Positions 13,580 to 24,200 of a DNA stretch of 64,000 nt are shown in pieces. The stretch spans positions 77,562,460 through 77,626,459 of the forward strand of contig OZ038485.1 of the NCBI GenBank assembly GCA_964036315.1. The letters are read 5' to 3'. This DNA is from Acanthosepion esculentum. Its lineage: Eukaryota; Mollusca; Cephalopoda; Sepiida; Sepiidae. Within the stretch, counting starts at the first letter, position 1. Each line of letters opens with the position of its first letter. The notes under the pieces are model-generated. The model was not told the DNA's origin. It ran no database searches and worked only from the letters and a program-made list of their open reading frames with translations. A program made the position numbers and the translations under genes.

Positions 13580-14534
13580 ATTATATATATGTATAAACAA
13601 ATTATTTGTGACAATTCTCTTGCTTTTTTGCAAAAGTATTGTCACAAATACTTTTTCTTTCGATTATTTTCAAGTCAGTTTTTTACTTTTAAATACTCCT
13701 GTTAAGTTTAGTCAACGTAAACAACACCTCATTGCCCCTCGTGTTTAGTTACTCCCCGGTGTCCATTTTCATTTTTGTCATACAAAAACAGTCAATCCAT
13801 TTTCATAATTTCTCGCCTACGTTTTAAATTTTGTTTCAATGAAAACACAAGAGAAGCACCAAAACAAAGTCTTCCCAAAATCTTGGTTCATACTGTGTAA
13901 GAAAAAGTTACTGGATCAAACCCAAACACGAGTCATCACTTTTAAAATTTTTATTTTATATCTTTAATAAAATTTTAAGGTACAGTGTATACACAAGTAC
14001 GGACTGGCCTTTGTCCTGTCTCGATATGAAATTTTACTTTAATGTTGAATGGCAATTTAATCGACAATCTCATTATTAACACAGTAGTAACTACATTAAA
14101 CACTGTGGTTATCATGGATTTTGCAAGTAATAAATGTTCTAGTTATAGTAGTTCTTTTTGATTTGAAAAATCAGACCTTCAAAAGTGAGTTTGTTAATCA
14201 ATTCAATCTAAAAAGCATATCAATCTCTTTGTTAAATTAGTTAAGCAAACAAAAATCATTTTTTTTACCGTGTGTACACGTCAACAGAGATGAATAATTT
14301 TGAAAACAGTTATTTAATGATTCATTAACTTAACCCTCTAGTCTAGTAGCTTGCAGATGTTATACCAAACAAAGAGCACACGTGTTTATGATCAGCAATA
14401 CGTAAATAATAAATGCGTGTTGAATACAAAATAGGTTTGTTTATTTTTTTTAAAATTTTGATGGACAATAAAAATAAATAAAAACTCCTTACTTGGGAGA
14501 AAAGCATGACTAGTGAATCCACTAAAAAAGACAT
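679..14534 (-). CDS. GPR89: Golgi pH regulator (GPR89/GPHR), 5' part, three exons
   Basis: This is the start of a GPR89/GPHR gene. The family is a conserved multi-pass membrane protein of the Golgi/ER, described as a voltage-dependent anion channel needed for Golgi acidification. Three exons join in phase: 14534-14493, 5044-4985 and 782-679 (minus strand), giving 68 codons plus two bases. The protein starts MSFLVDSLVMLFSQ, continues with LFFAGGWVFFLKQLFKDYE, and then has SCTMFELIIFEILGIL. These blocks match the N-terminus of human GPR89 (start MSFLIDSS, then QLFKDYE, then FELIIFEILGVL) in the same order. Two hydrophobic membrane segments are visible. Introns are about 9.4 and 4.2 kb, and all three donors are GTAA-type. 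The rest of the protein lies left of position 1. The gene is divergent from USP25 with about 0.7 kb between start codons. The family call is firm; the exact transcript start is not determined. Confidence 0.93.
875..1397 (+). mobile_element. Tc1/mariner-like relic, 5' part
   Basis: This aligns along its length with the relic at 27500-28555, including the block that carries the DDE-family phrase TDE followed by a GW-like turn. The left end, AAATTTTATCATG near 888, recurs inverted near 3906-3919 (CATGATAAAATTT), consistent with terminal inverted repeats. The reading frame is destroyed. It continues at about 2910 after an insertion. Confidence 0.65.
1398..2910. mobile_element. Unclassified CpG-rich insertion inside the Tc1 relic
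   Basis: Sequence similarity between the two Tc1 relic copies stops near 1397 and resumes near 2910, so about 1.5 kb was inserted. The insert is less AT-rich and has many intact CpGs. It contains an imperfect 37-nt direct repeat (2061-2097 and 2262-2299, sharing GAATTCTCTCCC). Open frames on both strands at 2026-2368 overlap and look like chance. No transposase or reverse transcriptase was recognised. It may be a nonautonomous element or a solo LTR. Confidence 0.5.
2910..3925 (+). mobile_element. Tc1/mariner-like relic, 3' part
   Basis: Resumes the alignment with the 27.5-28.5 kb copy (shared blocks around GAGAATTATTG and the tail through the last DDE-domain helices). It ends with an inverted copy of the left terminus at about 3906-3919. 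No intact frame remains. The AT-rich 3330-3900 part is less clearly element-derived. Confidence 0.6.
3930..4984. other. GPR89 intron 2, no feature recognised
   Basis: AT-rich intronic sequence next to exon 2. No conserved exon, RNA gene or transposon domain was seen on either strand. Confidence 0.6.
4985..5044 (-). CDS. GPR89: GPR89 exon 2
   Basis: Twenty codons in phase 0 encode LFFAGGWVFFLKQLFKDYE after an initial V. The acceptor AG is at 5046-5045 and the donor GTAAGT begins at 4984. QLFKDYE is identical to the vertebrate protein. Confidence 0.94.
5290..5450 (+). mobile_element. tRNA-derived SINE, copy 1
   Basis: Starts GGGGCACCTTGAGATGGTGC, continues TTAGCAAGCTTGAATCACTAG, has a box-B-like GAGTTCAACCC, and then GCCTTGTGCCA. 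The same order of blocks appears inverted at 29270-29395, so this is a dispersed short element with a pol III-type promoter. Confidence 0.7.
6140..6340. repeat. GT/AT microsatellite and adjacent unclassified repeat-like sequence
   Basis: A TG/TA/TG run (about 6141-6180) is followed by a 160-bp stretch of higher GC (CCTCCCTGGTCATCCAAGAC and onward) that resembles a SINE body. It could not be classified. Confidence 0.45.
7143..7218. repeat. Perfect 37-bp inverted repeat with 2-nt loop
   Basis: Every base from 7143 to 7179 pairs with 7218 back to 7182; only 7180-7181 are unpaired. It is followed at once by a TA repeat. The arms have no recognised coding content. Confidence 0.97.
7334..7383. repeat. 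(TA)n microsatellite
   Basis: Uninterrupted TA dinucleotides for about 50 bp in GPR89 intron 1. Confidence 0.97.
7384..9160. other. GPR89 intron 1, no gene recognised
   Basis: AT-rich DNA with a poly(A) run at about 7875-7902, an ATCT tetranucleotide repeat at about 8262-8284 and a GA run at about 8291-8302. No protein or RNA signal was seen. Confidence 0.55.
9170..9480 (-). mobile_element. LINE (RTE-like) reverse transcriptase fragment
   Basis: Minus-strand reading in two frames gives KILQRWNEYIKE and then KSALAKLNRNKVA followed by IVIKMLAALDDFDIDKITKI. This is the typical N-terminal RT region of RTE-like endonuclease-reverse transcriptases (KNKAAGPDGI motif, here degraded). Stops and a frameshift show it is dead. 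Confidence 0.75.
9540..10190 (+). mobile_element. Mariner (SETMAR/GVQW3-type) relic
   Basis: Broken plus-strand frames give IRFCVKLGKT near 9655 and, at 10105-10165, FF, NSMSIIYIN and SSGQMVNKEYF. These are landmarks of mariner transposases (the phrase before and after the second catalytic Asp). Several stops and frameshifts; nonfunctional. Confidence 0.75.
10157..10460 (-). mobile_element. Tc1-like transposase relic
   Basis: Minus-strand frames contain YVRRPVGKRNNARC and then KLVKVDGNLNSNNYISLLGS, matching the Tc1 middle region (arginine-rich turn after the first DDE Asp, then GxMNxxxYIxIL). Frameshifts separate the pieces. It abuts and slightly overlaps the mariner relic. Confidence 0.65.
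10469..12560 (-). mobile_element. Ty3/Gypsy relic in GPR89 intron 1
   Basis: Decayed minus-strand gag-pol. In element order there is: a nucleocapsid with an intact CX2CX4HX4C zinc knuckle (CFKCEKRNHFQMVC, about 11800-11740); a protease-like stretch with GLLGIDVL (about 11400); an RT start with GDLKSAYNQIKIDK (about 11048); and an RT active-site region in which the usual YxDD reads YQND. A deletion joins it directly to the RNase H end (LKSDHKPLEFIF and DALPQL, 10700-10540). Frameshifts and internal deletion make it inactive. LTRs were not identified. Confidence 0.82.
12560..12880 (-). mobile_element. LINE reverse transcriptase C-terminal fragment
   Basis: A minus-strand frame gives GRKCDPETQRFIGIVKDAFQ and KLSKVLRNRQIL, the hallmark of the RT thumb of RTE/craTA-like LINEs (GRCDxEIxxRIGMAKxAF). 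Just upstream a second piece reads DKEKLQEFLQKIVKKGLN. A stop separates them. Confidence 0.75.
12890..14480. other. GPR89 intron 1 proximal part, no gene recognised
   Basis: AT-rich. A CT run (about 13538-13557) passes into an AT run (to about 13589). No exon or transposon domain was recognised. Confidence 0.55.
14493..14534 (-). CDS. GPR89: GPR89 exon 1 (coding part)
   Basis: The ATG is at 14534-14532, followed by 14 codons (MSFLVDSLVMLFSQ). The exon ends in phase 0 at a GTAAGG donor (14492-14487). The start is chosen because the first residues match the conserved N-terminus of the family. Confidence 0.93.
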
Positions 14535-15242
14535 GATGATTGCTGCTCAGTTATTCTTCACCAATTCTCAGTTGTGCTGTTTGTTTATTTAACGGATGCC
14601 CATCCGTCCAGCAATCAGCAGTATCTTCTTAGAGCCATCCAAGATAATACAAGACACGAACCGGTCGAGAAATGTACTTACATCGCCATCTTACTTGTTG
14701 ACATCACCGGTGCTATTATCAGGAATTTAACAAACCGAAGTTGTTATTGGCCAGTCAGTTCTGGCATTTTTCAAACTTTACTATTACAAAATCTTATTTT
14801 GTAATGATTTAAAAAAAATAAAACTTCCAATAAATATTATAAGTCTTTAGCAAAATGTAACATGAGGTATTTATTTTAAATTCTGATAGTCATAGATGCT
14901 TTATAGTCATTTCAATCAAAGGGGATTCCAATAAGGGATTCCCAGAGTTAACCAATAAGAATTTCGCTTACATCGACTTATAGCGGGAATCCCTGGCTGT
15001 TCTGTTTTACAGTTTTACACCAGCGGCAGGGTGGATTACAGTCGTTCTTTTCGGATCCAACTAAGCAAGACAAATCGTGATTTGGACTCACAAGAATTAC
15101 GTAACTAAAGTCATCTCATTCGATGCTAACTAAGAATATTCTCGAAGAGGTGCTTGGATCTTCTTTTGTTGTTGCGTATACCCCAGATTGCTAGTCGGAG
15201 CACATGTTCTAACAGGAAGACGCCATTTTGTCGGCTGTAAAG
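14535..15242. promoter_or_regulatory. Putative bidirectional promoter between GPR89 and USP25
   Basis: The interval separates two divergent start codons by 708 bp and must contain both 5' UTRs and both core promoters unless noncoding upstream exons exist. It is less AT-rich than the flanking introns and contains many CpGs. A CCAAT box faces GPR89 (ATTGG at 14746-14750 on the plus strand) and another faces USP25 (CCAAT at 14952-14956). No convincing TATA box was seen at a fixed distance. Transcription start sites cannot be placed from sequence alone. Confidence 0.6.
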
Positions 15243-15293
15243 ATGACAGTGGAACAGTCTTCTCTGCAGCAGCAGCAACAACAACTCAGTCAG
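15243..15293 (+). CDS. USP25: USP25 exon 1 (coding part)
   Basis: Seventeen codons: MTVEQSSL, a run of six glutamines, then LSQ. The exon ends in phase 0 at a GTAAGG donor. MTVEQ is the same start as vertebrate USP25, which fixes this ATG. The following intron is 20.7 kb. Confidence 0.9.
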
Positions 15294-18200
15294 GTAAGGA
15301 CACAAACTCTGTCCATCCTCACATTCATCTTCGACCATATCCGATGAAATTATTCCCAATGGTGTCTGGATTTTACCCTTGTTATCGCTGTTTCTGTATC
15401 GCAAAATCGGATGTTGCTATATACCCCCCATGGTCTTTACTGTCAGCAGTAGCCAAAGTTACAGCTGCTACTGTCGTTTCTATTTCTACTCCCCCTCTTA
15501 CTTCTCTCCAATTTTTGATTTTAGTATACTGTCAAGTAAAATGTGATTATTAATCATTTTTAAGAAATTAAAATAAATCTGATTTTGACGAAAAGTTATT
15601 ACTCAATATCATCTATATTTGATTCGCCGACATTTTCTTTTTCCACGTTAAAAAAAGTCGTTGACCTGTGTAATTCTTGCTGAATTCAATCTCTGATCTG
15701 TCCAAGAGTCTCTAAATATTTTGTCAGTAGATTCCGAATAAAATGTAAAATAATTTTAGTAGAGTATTAATATCTTCTCAACAACATCGAAGTCCCCAAT
15801 TTATCATGCTATTTTAAGTAAAATTCTGATTGTCTTGTCACCTGAGCTAACCGCGCCCCTCTCTTGTCTGTGGCTTTGGCCTCAAAATGGGGGTTCAGAT
15901 TTTTAGATATCACACGCCTAATGTTTGTCTCTATATTTACAAAATTATTTTAATATAGAATTTGATGGTTAAAATTTTTACTAGAATTTTTTGTAGTATT
16001 TACACATGATTAATCACTTTTCCAATCATTGTTTTGAAATTCCAATCTTCTGAAGAACTGATCCTCCATTATTTGTAATCATGATCTGGTCTTAGGCTCT
16101 TCTTAGCCGTTCTTTTCTGCAATGTACCAATCTGATGTAAATAAAATATATTTTTTTCATTTTAAAGAAATGTTTTAGACGAGTTCATGACTAAACTTTA
16201 AGTTCCTCATTATTCATAGACAATGCTGTTTGTTCGTGCTGGCATCACGTTAAGACACGCATTCTTCTGTTGTTGTTGTTGTCCAGGTTGTAAACAACAT
16301 ACCTCATTACAGAAAGAAATGATGTCAGAATAATACAAACAGAAATAACTAAAACTCGTTACGTTAAAATGTTAAGAATTAAAGATGAATTACTTACATT
16401 GATAGATCTAATTTTCTTATATTGTTTTACTGAAAAAAAAAACAAAAAAAACCCACTGAATTTAAGAGTAATTGTTAAAAGCACAAATCATTTATTCTTC
16501 TAACGTCCAAAATTTTAATCTTAAAAAAATTGATTCAAATAATTAATACTACTACTGTTATTTATTACTGATACTTATTAATTTGTAACTTGAAAACGTC
16601 TGAAGTTTAAGACAAGTTTGGTCCAGTGGCATCATCATAGTAATAAATAAATAAAGTGAATGTGGAAAGGGTGTTAACTCCTTTTAGTGTCATCATATCA
16701 TGTTTGTACAGTTTGTATATATTGCTCAAGGGAATTGAATAACATACTTACACTCTAAAATTGATGGATCTTAAAATTTGTTGGGTAGTTTTTTTTGCGT
16801 GGAGAGGATTTAATTTTTCCAATATATGTTGTTTAATTTTTAAACGCTTAGTATTGACTTTTCAGTTTAAGTTTTAATTCTTTCTTTTATTAAGAAGACT
16901 GTTTCTCTTCTCGATGATTCATCAACGATTATCATTTAATTCTAGACAATTTTTATTTTCAAATTTTATGTAACTTCGTTATTTAAAAAAAAAACTAAAA
17001 CATTAATTTTTTCCCAGAGCATTTTTTTTTGTATTTGACTAAATTCTGAGTGAATATTGCTTCTTACTTTTTATCACTAATTTATCACTATAATTTTCAT
17101 TTTTCAAGAGCTTCATTGAGATAAAATTTGTAACATTTCTTATTATTATTGTTTAGTTACATAATTGTTCGCCAGCTGGTGTAAAAATTTCTGATTTTGT
17201 TTACATTTTTTATATTGATTTATTTTTCTGGATAACTTTTTTTTGTTGTCGTATATTTTATTTTTTTAAATATACTTTACAAAAAAAGAGATAGTCCCCC
17301 TCCATTGTCTTTTTCAATTAAAACAAATATTCTTGATACAGAAAATCTGCCCATATTTTTTTTAATAGTAGCTGACATTAAGACAAAAATCAGATGAAAC
17401 TGAAGCCTTTTTTATTTCTCCTTAAATCTTTTTGGTATGTGAAGAAGAGTGAAGACGATTCTTTTACTCCGCCCCCACTTACACACACACTGTTTTCAGA
17501 TTGCATTATTATACTAGTAAGCATTAATTAAGCTTTATTTAAGTTATTTTCGCAGTTAGTTGCTCTTGACTCGAGTCTTGTGTGCCTTTAATTTTATAGT
17601 AATAAAAATCTTAAGCTAATTAAACATTTACAAAATTTCATTGTTCACTTTTTTTTTTTTTGAATTTCCTTTGAATGTGGGTTTTAAATAAGGCTAAAAA
17701 AAACCTAACATACAATTTTTTTTTCAAAATTTTACTAATGGCTATTTTTAATCAGGTTATTTGGCGTATGTTTAACTTTAAAAAAGCTTAATAAAAACTT
17801 TTCGTTTGACTTGCTCTTTTTGTCTTACTTGCAGTAAAATCAGTTTCCCTTTCATGGAAATGATGAATCATTGGTTGACTGCTTAAGGATAAGGACTAAT
17901 TTTTTTAAACCTTGTACAATACATTCTTTGTGTTGGGAATTAGAAATAGTTATATATTTTAAAATATTGAAGTACACATAAACTAAAAAAGTGATAGTTG
18001 AAGTTGACATATTGAATTGATATTCATTCTCTTGAGAATTTGATGTGTCATTATATAATAATTTCATTACGTCTGCAAAAAAATAATAAATAAAATCCAA
18101 TATTTTTAAGCCGATTCATTTTTTTTTTAAACGAACTTGTATTGATTGAAATCTGATCATCGAACATAATTGCTGTTACTTTATTTTAGTTACATGTTAA

Positions 18201-21200
18201 TAATGCGCATAAAAAGGTTGAGTTTTGAGTGGAGATGCATAGGAAGAATAGGTAAACAATTCAGTTCTGTTGTACTCTTCTCACATTCAAACGTTTTTTA
18301 TTCTTACATCATTTGCAAAAACTGACATTAATTATTTGTCTTGTAAGAATTTCAGTTTTTGATAATTTTTAACAATACTTGTTTAAAGTTTAGATACTGC
18401 TAAACACTTTTTACTTTTTCGATATTGATTCATTATTTCATAATATTATGTATTTTCCCCTTTCTGAAGAGTTGAATTAAGTAAAATTAATGTACTGTTA
18501 GTAGACTCTTGTATAATTTTGTTTGAGATTTTTTATTAAACAAGTAATAAATGATTGCCAATTTCTTAGGTTTTAATTTGACTAATTGTATTTCAGTTTT
18601 GTAATTCTCGATTGTAATTCGGGAATATTTTTGAATGAGCAATATTAAAATAGTGATAATATTTTTTTCTTTTTAAGTTTACAAATATTGTAAGATTTCG
18701 TCATCATTAGATATCAACTTTTTCATATTTTTTATCCTTTTAATCACTGGTTAGAATAGTTAAAAAGATAATCTACTTTTAACTTGTTTGTTAAGATTAT
18801 AAATAAACCTGCTTCAGTGAATTACAGTTATTTAGGTTAAGTAGTTGTTCTCTATGCACCTTATCTATGACAAAGCAGCCATTCATAAATGAGTTTCTAG
18901 TTTGTTAGCTTCTCATTTGTAAGGAAGGTAGGCGGTAACAATAAATTCTTAACACGCTACCTGTGTATTGTTTCACTTAATTTAAATTCTATTAAAGAAA
19001 GGATGTTTGTTAGATATCATTTGTCAACATAAGTAGTGACAACTGGGTAAATTCTCATATGACTGAATGAGGAAATGCACACAAAAATTGTTTTGTTTTC
19101 AACTAGAAAAATTTAAGTACAACTAAGAACTATTGCTTTCAATTTTAAATGTTGTATATTAGTTTAAATAACCTGCAATAACTGCTGCATTTTACGGTTT
19201 TTAAATATTTTGTTTATACCGAAACAGGTTTGGTAAAGTGATGATTACTCTTGTGCTGTTTCCTTTTTCTTTAAAGAAATGTTAATATTTTTAACTTGTT
19301 CTCTGCATTCGGTATTTTCATGTACTTATTTGTAGTATTGTTACCTACATTAAATTTGATAATTGTTTTATATCATTTTGTAAAGTAACGATGTCAGTTC
19401 TGTTAGAATATTTCAATTTATTTCTCACAGCTTTGGTTACATAATCATTTTAGCAGTTTAAATGAAAATGGACATTATGAAAACAGGTGATTTTATCTCG
19501 TTTTAGACATGTTTTTAGTGGTTTAGTAGACTGATTTTAAAATATACATACCTTTTTGTGAGTTAACATTTTTTTTTTTCATTTATTTCATAAATTTAAT
19601 CCTTTTTTATCCTGTTCTTTAAATAGGAAATAACTTGATAACTGATCCATATAAAATTTAAATTATTTTGATGGACAATTTCTCAGTGTGAAAGTAACAA
19701 GTTGTATGTGTATATGTTGTTAAGTGCTTGATAATGTTAATCAGGTGGTTACTATCATGAAGTATTTGTATACAGGTAGAAATCTATAATTTGGAATACC
19801 TAATCTTTAAGGAAAAGCATGAATCCTTCTCTTCTCTTTGACTCATTATGGGTCAAATAGCAGGGCAGACTAGGCTCTCTAACTTTGGGTGGTGCCCAGC
19901 CTAGGATGAGGACAACTTGGAATTCAAAACCATGGAGAAGGCAAAGAGAAACCATTCCACTATTTTTTTCTCCAAGAAGTTTTGGCAGTTCACATATAAT
20001 AAATAAAAGGAATCTTTGGAGAGTCATGATTGCCTACATCCTGAAATTTTGACTGTTCCACTTAGATGATTAGTTCAGTACAATGCACCAAACTTTCATT
20101 TTCTTACATCAGCTAAAGTTAGTAAATGTCTCTGTACTAACATTTGTGCTTCTAATTGTTGCAGTATTTTAGTAACAGATATGGACAGATGGTTTCTTCA
20201 AGTCTCTCTCTCTTTCTCTCTTTTGAAAGAATCTATAGAATCTACAGAAGTTAAATAAATGTGCATAAATCTCTACCAGATTACATTTTTTTGTGTTTAG
20301 TAAATCTAAATCTGATCCAAGTGATATTGATCCCAAGCAAAGCACACAGGTACTCCAATAACCATAGACAGAGAGCCAGCAAGCTATGTACTCTGATATT
20401 AGATATATATAAATAGTCTTGCAATTATAATTGCTAGTAAAAGAAAAATCTATGGATTTTCTACTTTCCAGTTTTGTGTCTTGTGTATAAAAATGATTAA
20501 AATGATTTCAATTGTATTTTGTCTACTACTTAATTCAGTTTTAATTAGCTGTCTGAAGAATTAGTTATTTAAATCATTTGCAGATTTGTTTTAGTGGTTA
20601 GTGCTACAAACTTATCAATAAGAAAGAAAACTTATTTCAAAGACAAATAACTCTTTTTCTCTAATTAATCTATCACTTATAAATTCTGATATCCCTATGA
20701 CCTGTGTGTGTGTGTGTATATACACACACACACACACTTGATTGAGAAGTTTATAGCCAAATAACATGATTCTTATTGTTATCCAAATACTTCTTCCATC
20801 TATACTAAGCTTTTTTGATTGTAGTGGACATTTTTGAGTAGAGATCAAAAAACTCTTCAGGAAGCAACCAAAAATACTTGATCAAAATAACTAAAAGTGA
20901 ATATTCTATAAGACTTTAATCAAAGTAGAGGTTCTTAAGAGTTCTTGGCCTGATCCAACTTCACAAAATCTAAGTAAATGACTAAATATCAGATTTTGTT
21001 TTTCTTTAAAGGCTTCTTTGTCAATTTGAGGACATTCCAGTACCCATTTATTTTAAGATGGATAGGTGGTCATCATGTTCAGAACCAGATTACACAGCAT
21101 AGCTATATCAACTTTTATATTTGTACAAATGTATTGTATTATAAGAACAACATAATACTGTGTACTTTCTAGGATGTTTAACCTTGATATACTTTTACAG

Positions 21201-24200
21201 TTTCTTCAACAGTATATCTTCATTTTTGATTAGCATATTTTAAATTATTTTACTCTTTCAAGCAACAAATTTATCAGATATATTGCTCTTATATCTTATT
21301 GGGCTGCATGCAGAACAAGGAGTGTATCTTCTGTAGATACAAATAGGATTAATGTCAAAACTTAGTCACAAGTTTCTTAATTTTTAGAAACTGCCATTTT
21401 TCTTGCTTCTATGAAAAGGGTGTTGCTTTTTACTTATATTGGTGAATACTAACACAAATCTTTTCTACAGAATGGAGATATTTCTAAACTGATATTTCCT
21501 GCACTATCTAGTGTTTCACTTGCTCTCTATGCTATAACTAAACATATTTGATATTGAGCTGGAGGCAGTTGAAACAAAAATCTTGAGTAGACAAGTTTGA
21601 AAATTAAATACATGGACTGATCTATAAAGATGACTTTGTGTCCAAAACTAGAAAACTATCCATCTCAGTTGCCTCTTTTTTTCTTCTTTTGATTGATTTA
21701 AGAAGTGGCTTTCTTTTGGCTGATCTACTGTAACGGTGTGAATTGGAGATACCATACTGTGGGTTGATTTTTTAAATCCCGTTATATTTGCTGCCTTACA
21801 GTGAGGATATAATTTTCTTTCATCTAACACACTTTTCTAATAACCCAGATTAACCTGAAATAGGATGCAGTTCCTTTTTCTTTTATTAATCAATTTTACA
21901 TTTGAAAGTGGAATTCCCTTTCCGATGCTATTTGACTTTTAAGTGAAGATTTAAGTGCTCATTGCATTTTCAGGTTGGCCAGCAATATAGTACCATTTCA
22001 AAATCTAATCCTCTATATTATATCACAGTTTGGCTAAGAAGTTTATACTCCTGTCATATTCACTAGATTATCATTTATTCCAATTTATGCAACATCCACT
22101 TAAAGAGATTAAATTCCTTGGAAAAAGGTACCTACAGCAGTTATTTGCTTCAAAAATATTTTTGGGAGGATGAAATTGGGAAGTTGTCAGAAGATAGTGG
22201 AACAAAATGGTAAATATATTCTTCAATAATGGTGAAAATAAAGTTCTTTTTGTTTTATTTAAAATAAACTGACTGAATTTTCATTTGAATCCACATAAAT
22301 ACAAATGGCATACTCTCAGTTCACTTTAGAATGAAAAGTTAGGTGTTACCACTGTTGTTTAATGTCTAGGTCCAACATTTGTGAATAATTAGAAATTGGC
22401 CTTTAAACAACACAAGATAAAATAAACTTGGGTATTTTTAAATTTCAGCTGGTTGCTATGGTAACCAGTCTACTTAAATCTTAAAACCATGGACATCATG
22501 TCAAAATGCTCTAAACTCCTTTTTATAAGAAATGCCTATTTTATCCATTGTATAGTGGGTAATTAGTTATAAACATGTTTTGCATCTTCCTGTATGTTGA
22601 TATTTAAAGGCTTACCTTTACATAGGTTCAGGTTCTAGATTTTCTCTCTCTTTTGCTTGGATTCCGTTGTTTGCTTAACAGTAGTATTATCCTATTGAGG
22701 TCAGCAGCATATCCTTGTGTATTTGCATAGTAGCTAACCCCTTTTGTTTTCTGATCATATACATTATACATTTATGTAAAAGAGGTACAATTAGATTTTG
22801 ATTTGGCTTGTAATCATGCAACAGGTGATGGAACTTTTTATAACAGTAAAATATATTCTTTAAAATTATACTTGTAAACCAACTCTTATTGGATGTCAAG
22901 TCACAAATGCTAATACTTATTAAACAAACTCTATGGACTAGAAAGTTAACACAACACTTGTCTTTTAGTGACTTTGTATACTGCTGTCATTTGTACTTGG
23001 TTGGTAACTATTTTACATTAAATACGGTTACAACCTTGTTTCTGACAGTTTTAGTGAAAAATCAAGTAGTTGCTGATAATGTCAGTAAAAAAAGGAAGCA
23101 ACTACATGTAATTTGTATTTTTTATTGGGCACCATATTGGTGGATGCGAGATCATGGACACTAGTGACATGGATGATTTGCATTTGTTAGCCTGCTACAT
23201 ATGCAAATTACTTCATCTAATAAAAATACTGGCACTGAGAATTACATGTTATTCAGCTTGGTACTGTGTATTTACATTATTCACTGACATAAAAGAGTGA
23301 GGTTTGAAAGCTACTGAACACTATTACTAGCCACAAGTTATCTGAACGAAAACTGATTGACAGTAAATTAGACATGAAATTAATCTCAGAGTTTGATGAC
23401 TTTGTCAGTTGTATCCATAGTTAAATTGGTTGATAAAGTGGAACTGGTGTAAAGCTTATGTGGGTAAAGCAGACTGAGCATGTCCTACCTCTGCACAATA
23501 GGAGGAACATCTATCATTTACCAGTAACTGAGAATGGAGATGGTAGATGCACATTGGATAAAGAATGTGTTGTATATTGCTTTCACAATGGATTTGCTTG
23601 TGGTATATAAACATAGTGGCTAGGCAAATCTATGGACATATACCTTACAGGACTGTGGAAATTGAGAAGATGCCTGAACATGTCAGGAGGGTCATATGGA
23701 AGAGCCTCTGTGCTTCTTTCAGGATGGCTTTATATGGCAACCAATGTAATGAACTGAAGAGCAAATGCAATTACAAAAGGTTTGAATGATGAGATGACTG
23801 GCATCCTCCTCAAACAAATGATAGTGGAGACTGTGGCAAGAATGAAAACAAGATGAATCTACCTTAGGAGACTGGTGCATGGAGAGGCAAGAAAATGAAC
23901 ATATTGGTCAATGTGAGTTCCTTGGTAGTGGGAGTTCTATTGGAGAATGAGAATGTGATGCTTGAGACTCATGAATTATGCCTAACACAACCACCTCACT
24001 GAGCTGGATGCTTTGCTGAAGGGCATTAACTTGGTCCTCCATGGTCAGGCCAGAGTATTATATTTTCAGTGTGTGTACCATAGAATCTCGGATACACTGT
24101 GCAGGATACGTTCTAAGGCTAGTGATATGTTAATACAAAGAAGGATGGGTATACTCAGGAAGTTAGTCAAAGAGTATGGGTTGTCTGTGAATGTGATATA

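Noticed and set aside
14574..14804. A 76-codon plus-strand frame in the GPR89-USP25 interval.
   Set aside because: It lies in the presumed promoter, has no recognised similarity and no splice context.
15188..15553. A long plus-strand frame overlapping USP25 exon 1.
   Set aside because: It is in a different frame from MTVEQ and reads through the splice donor into the intron.
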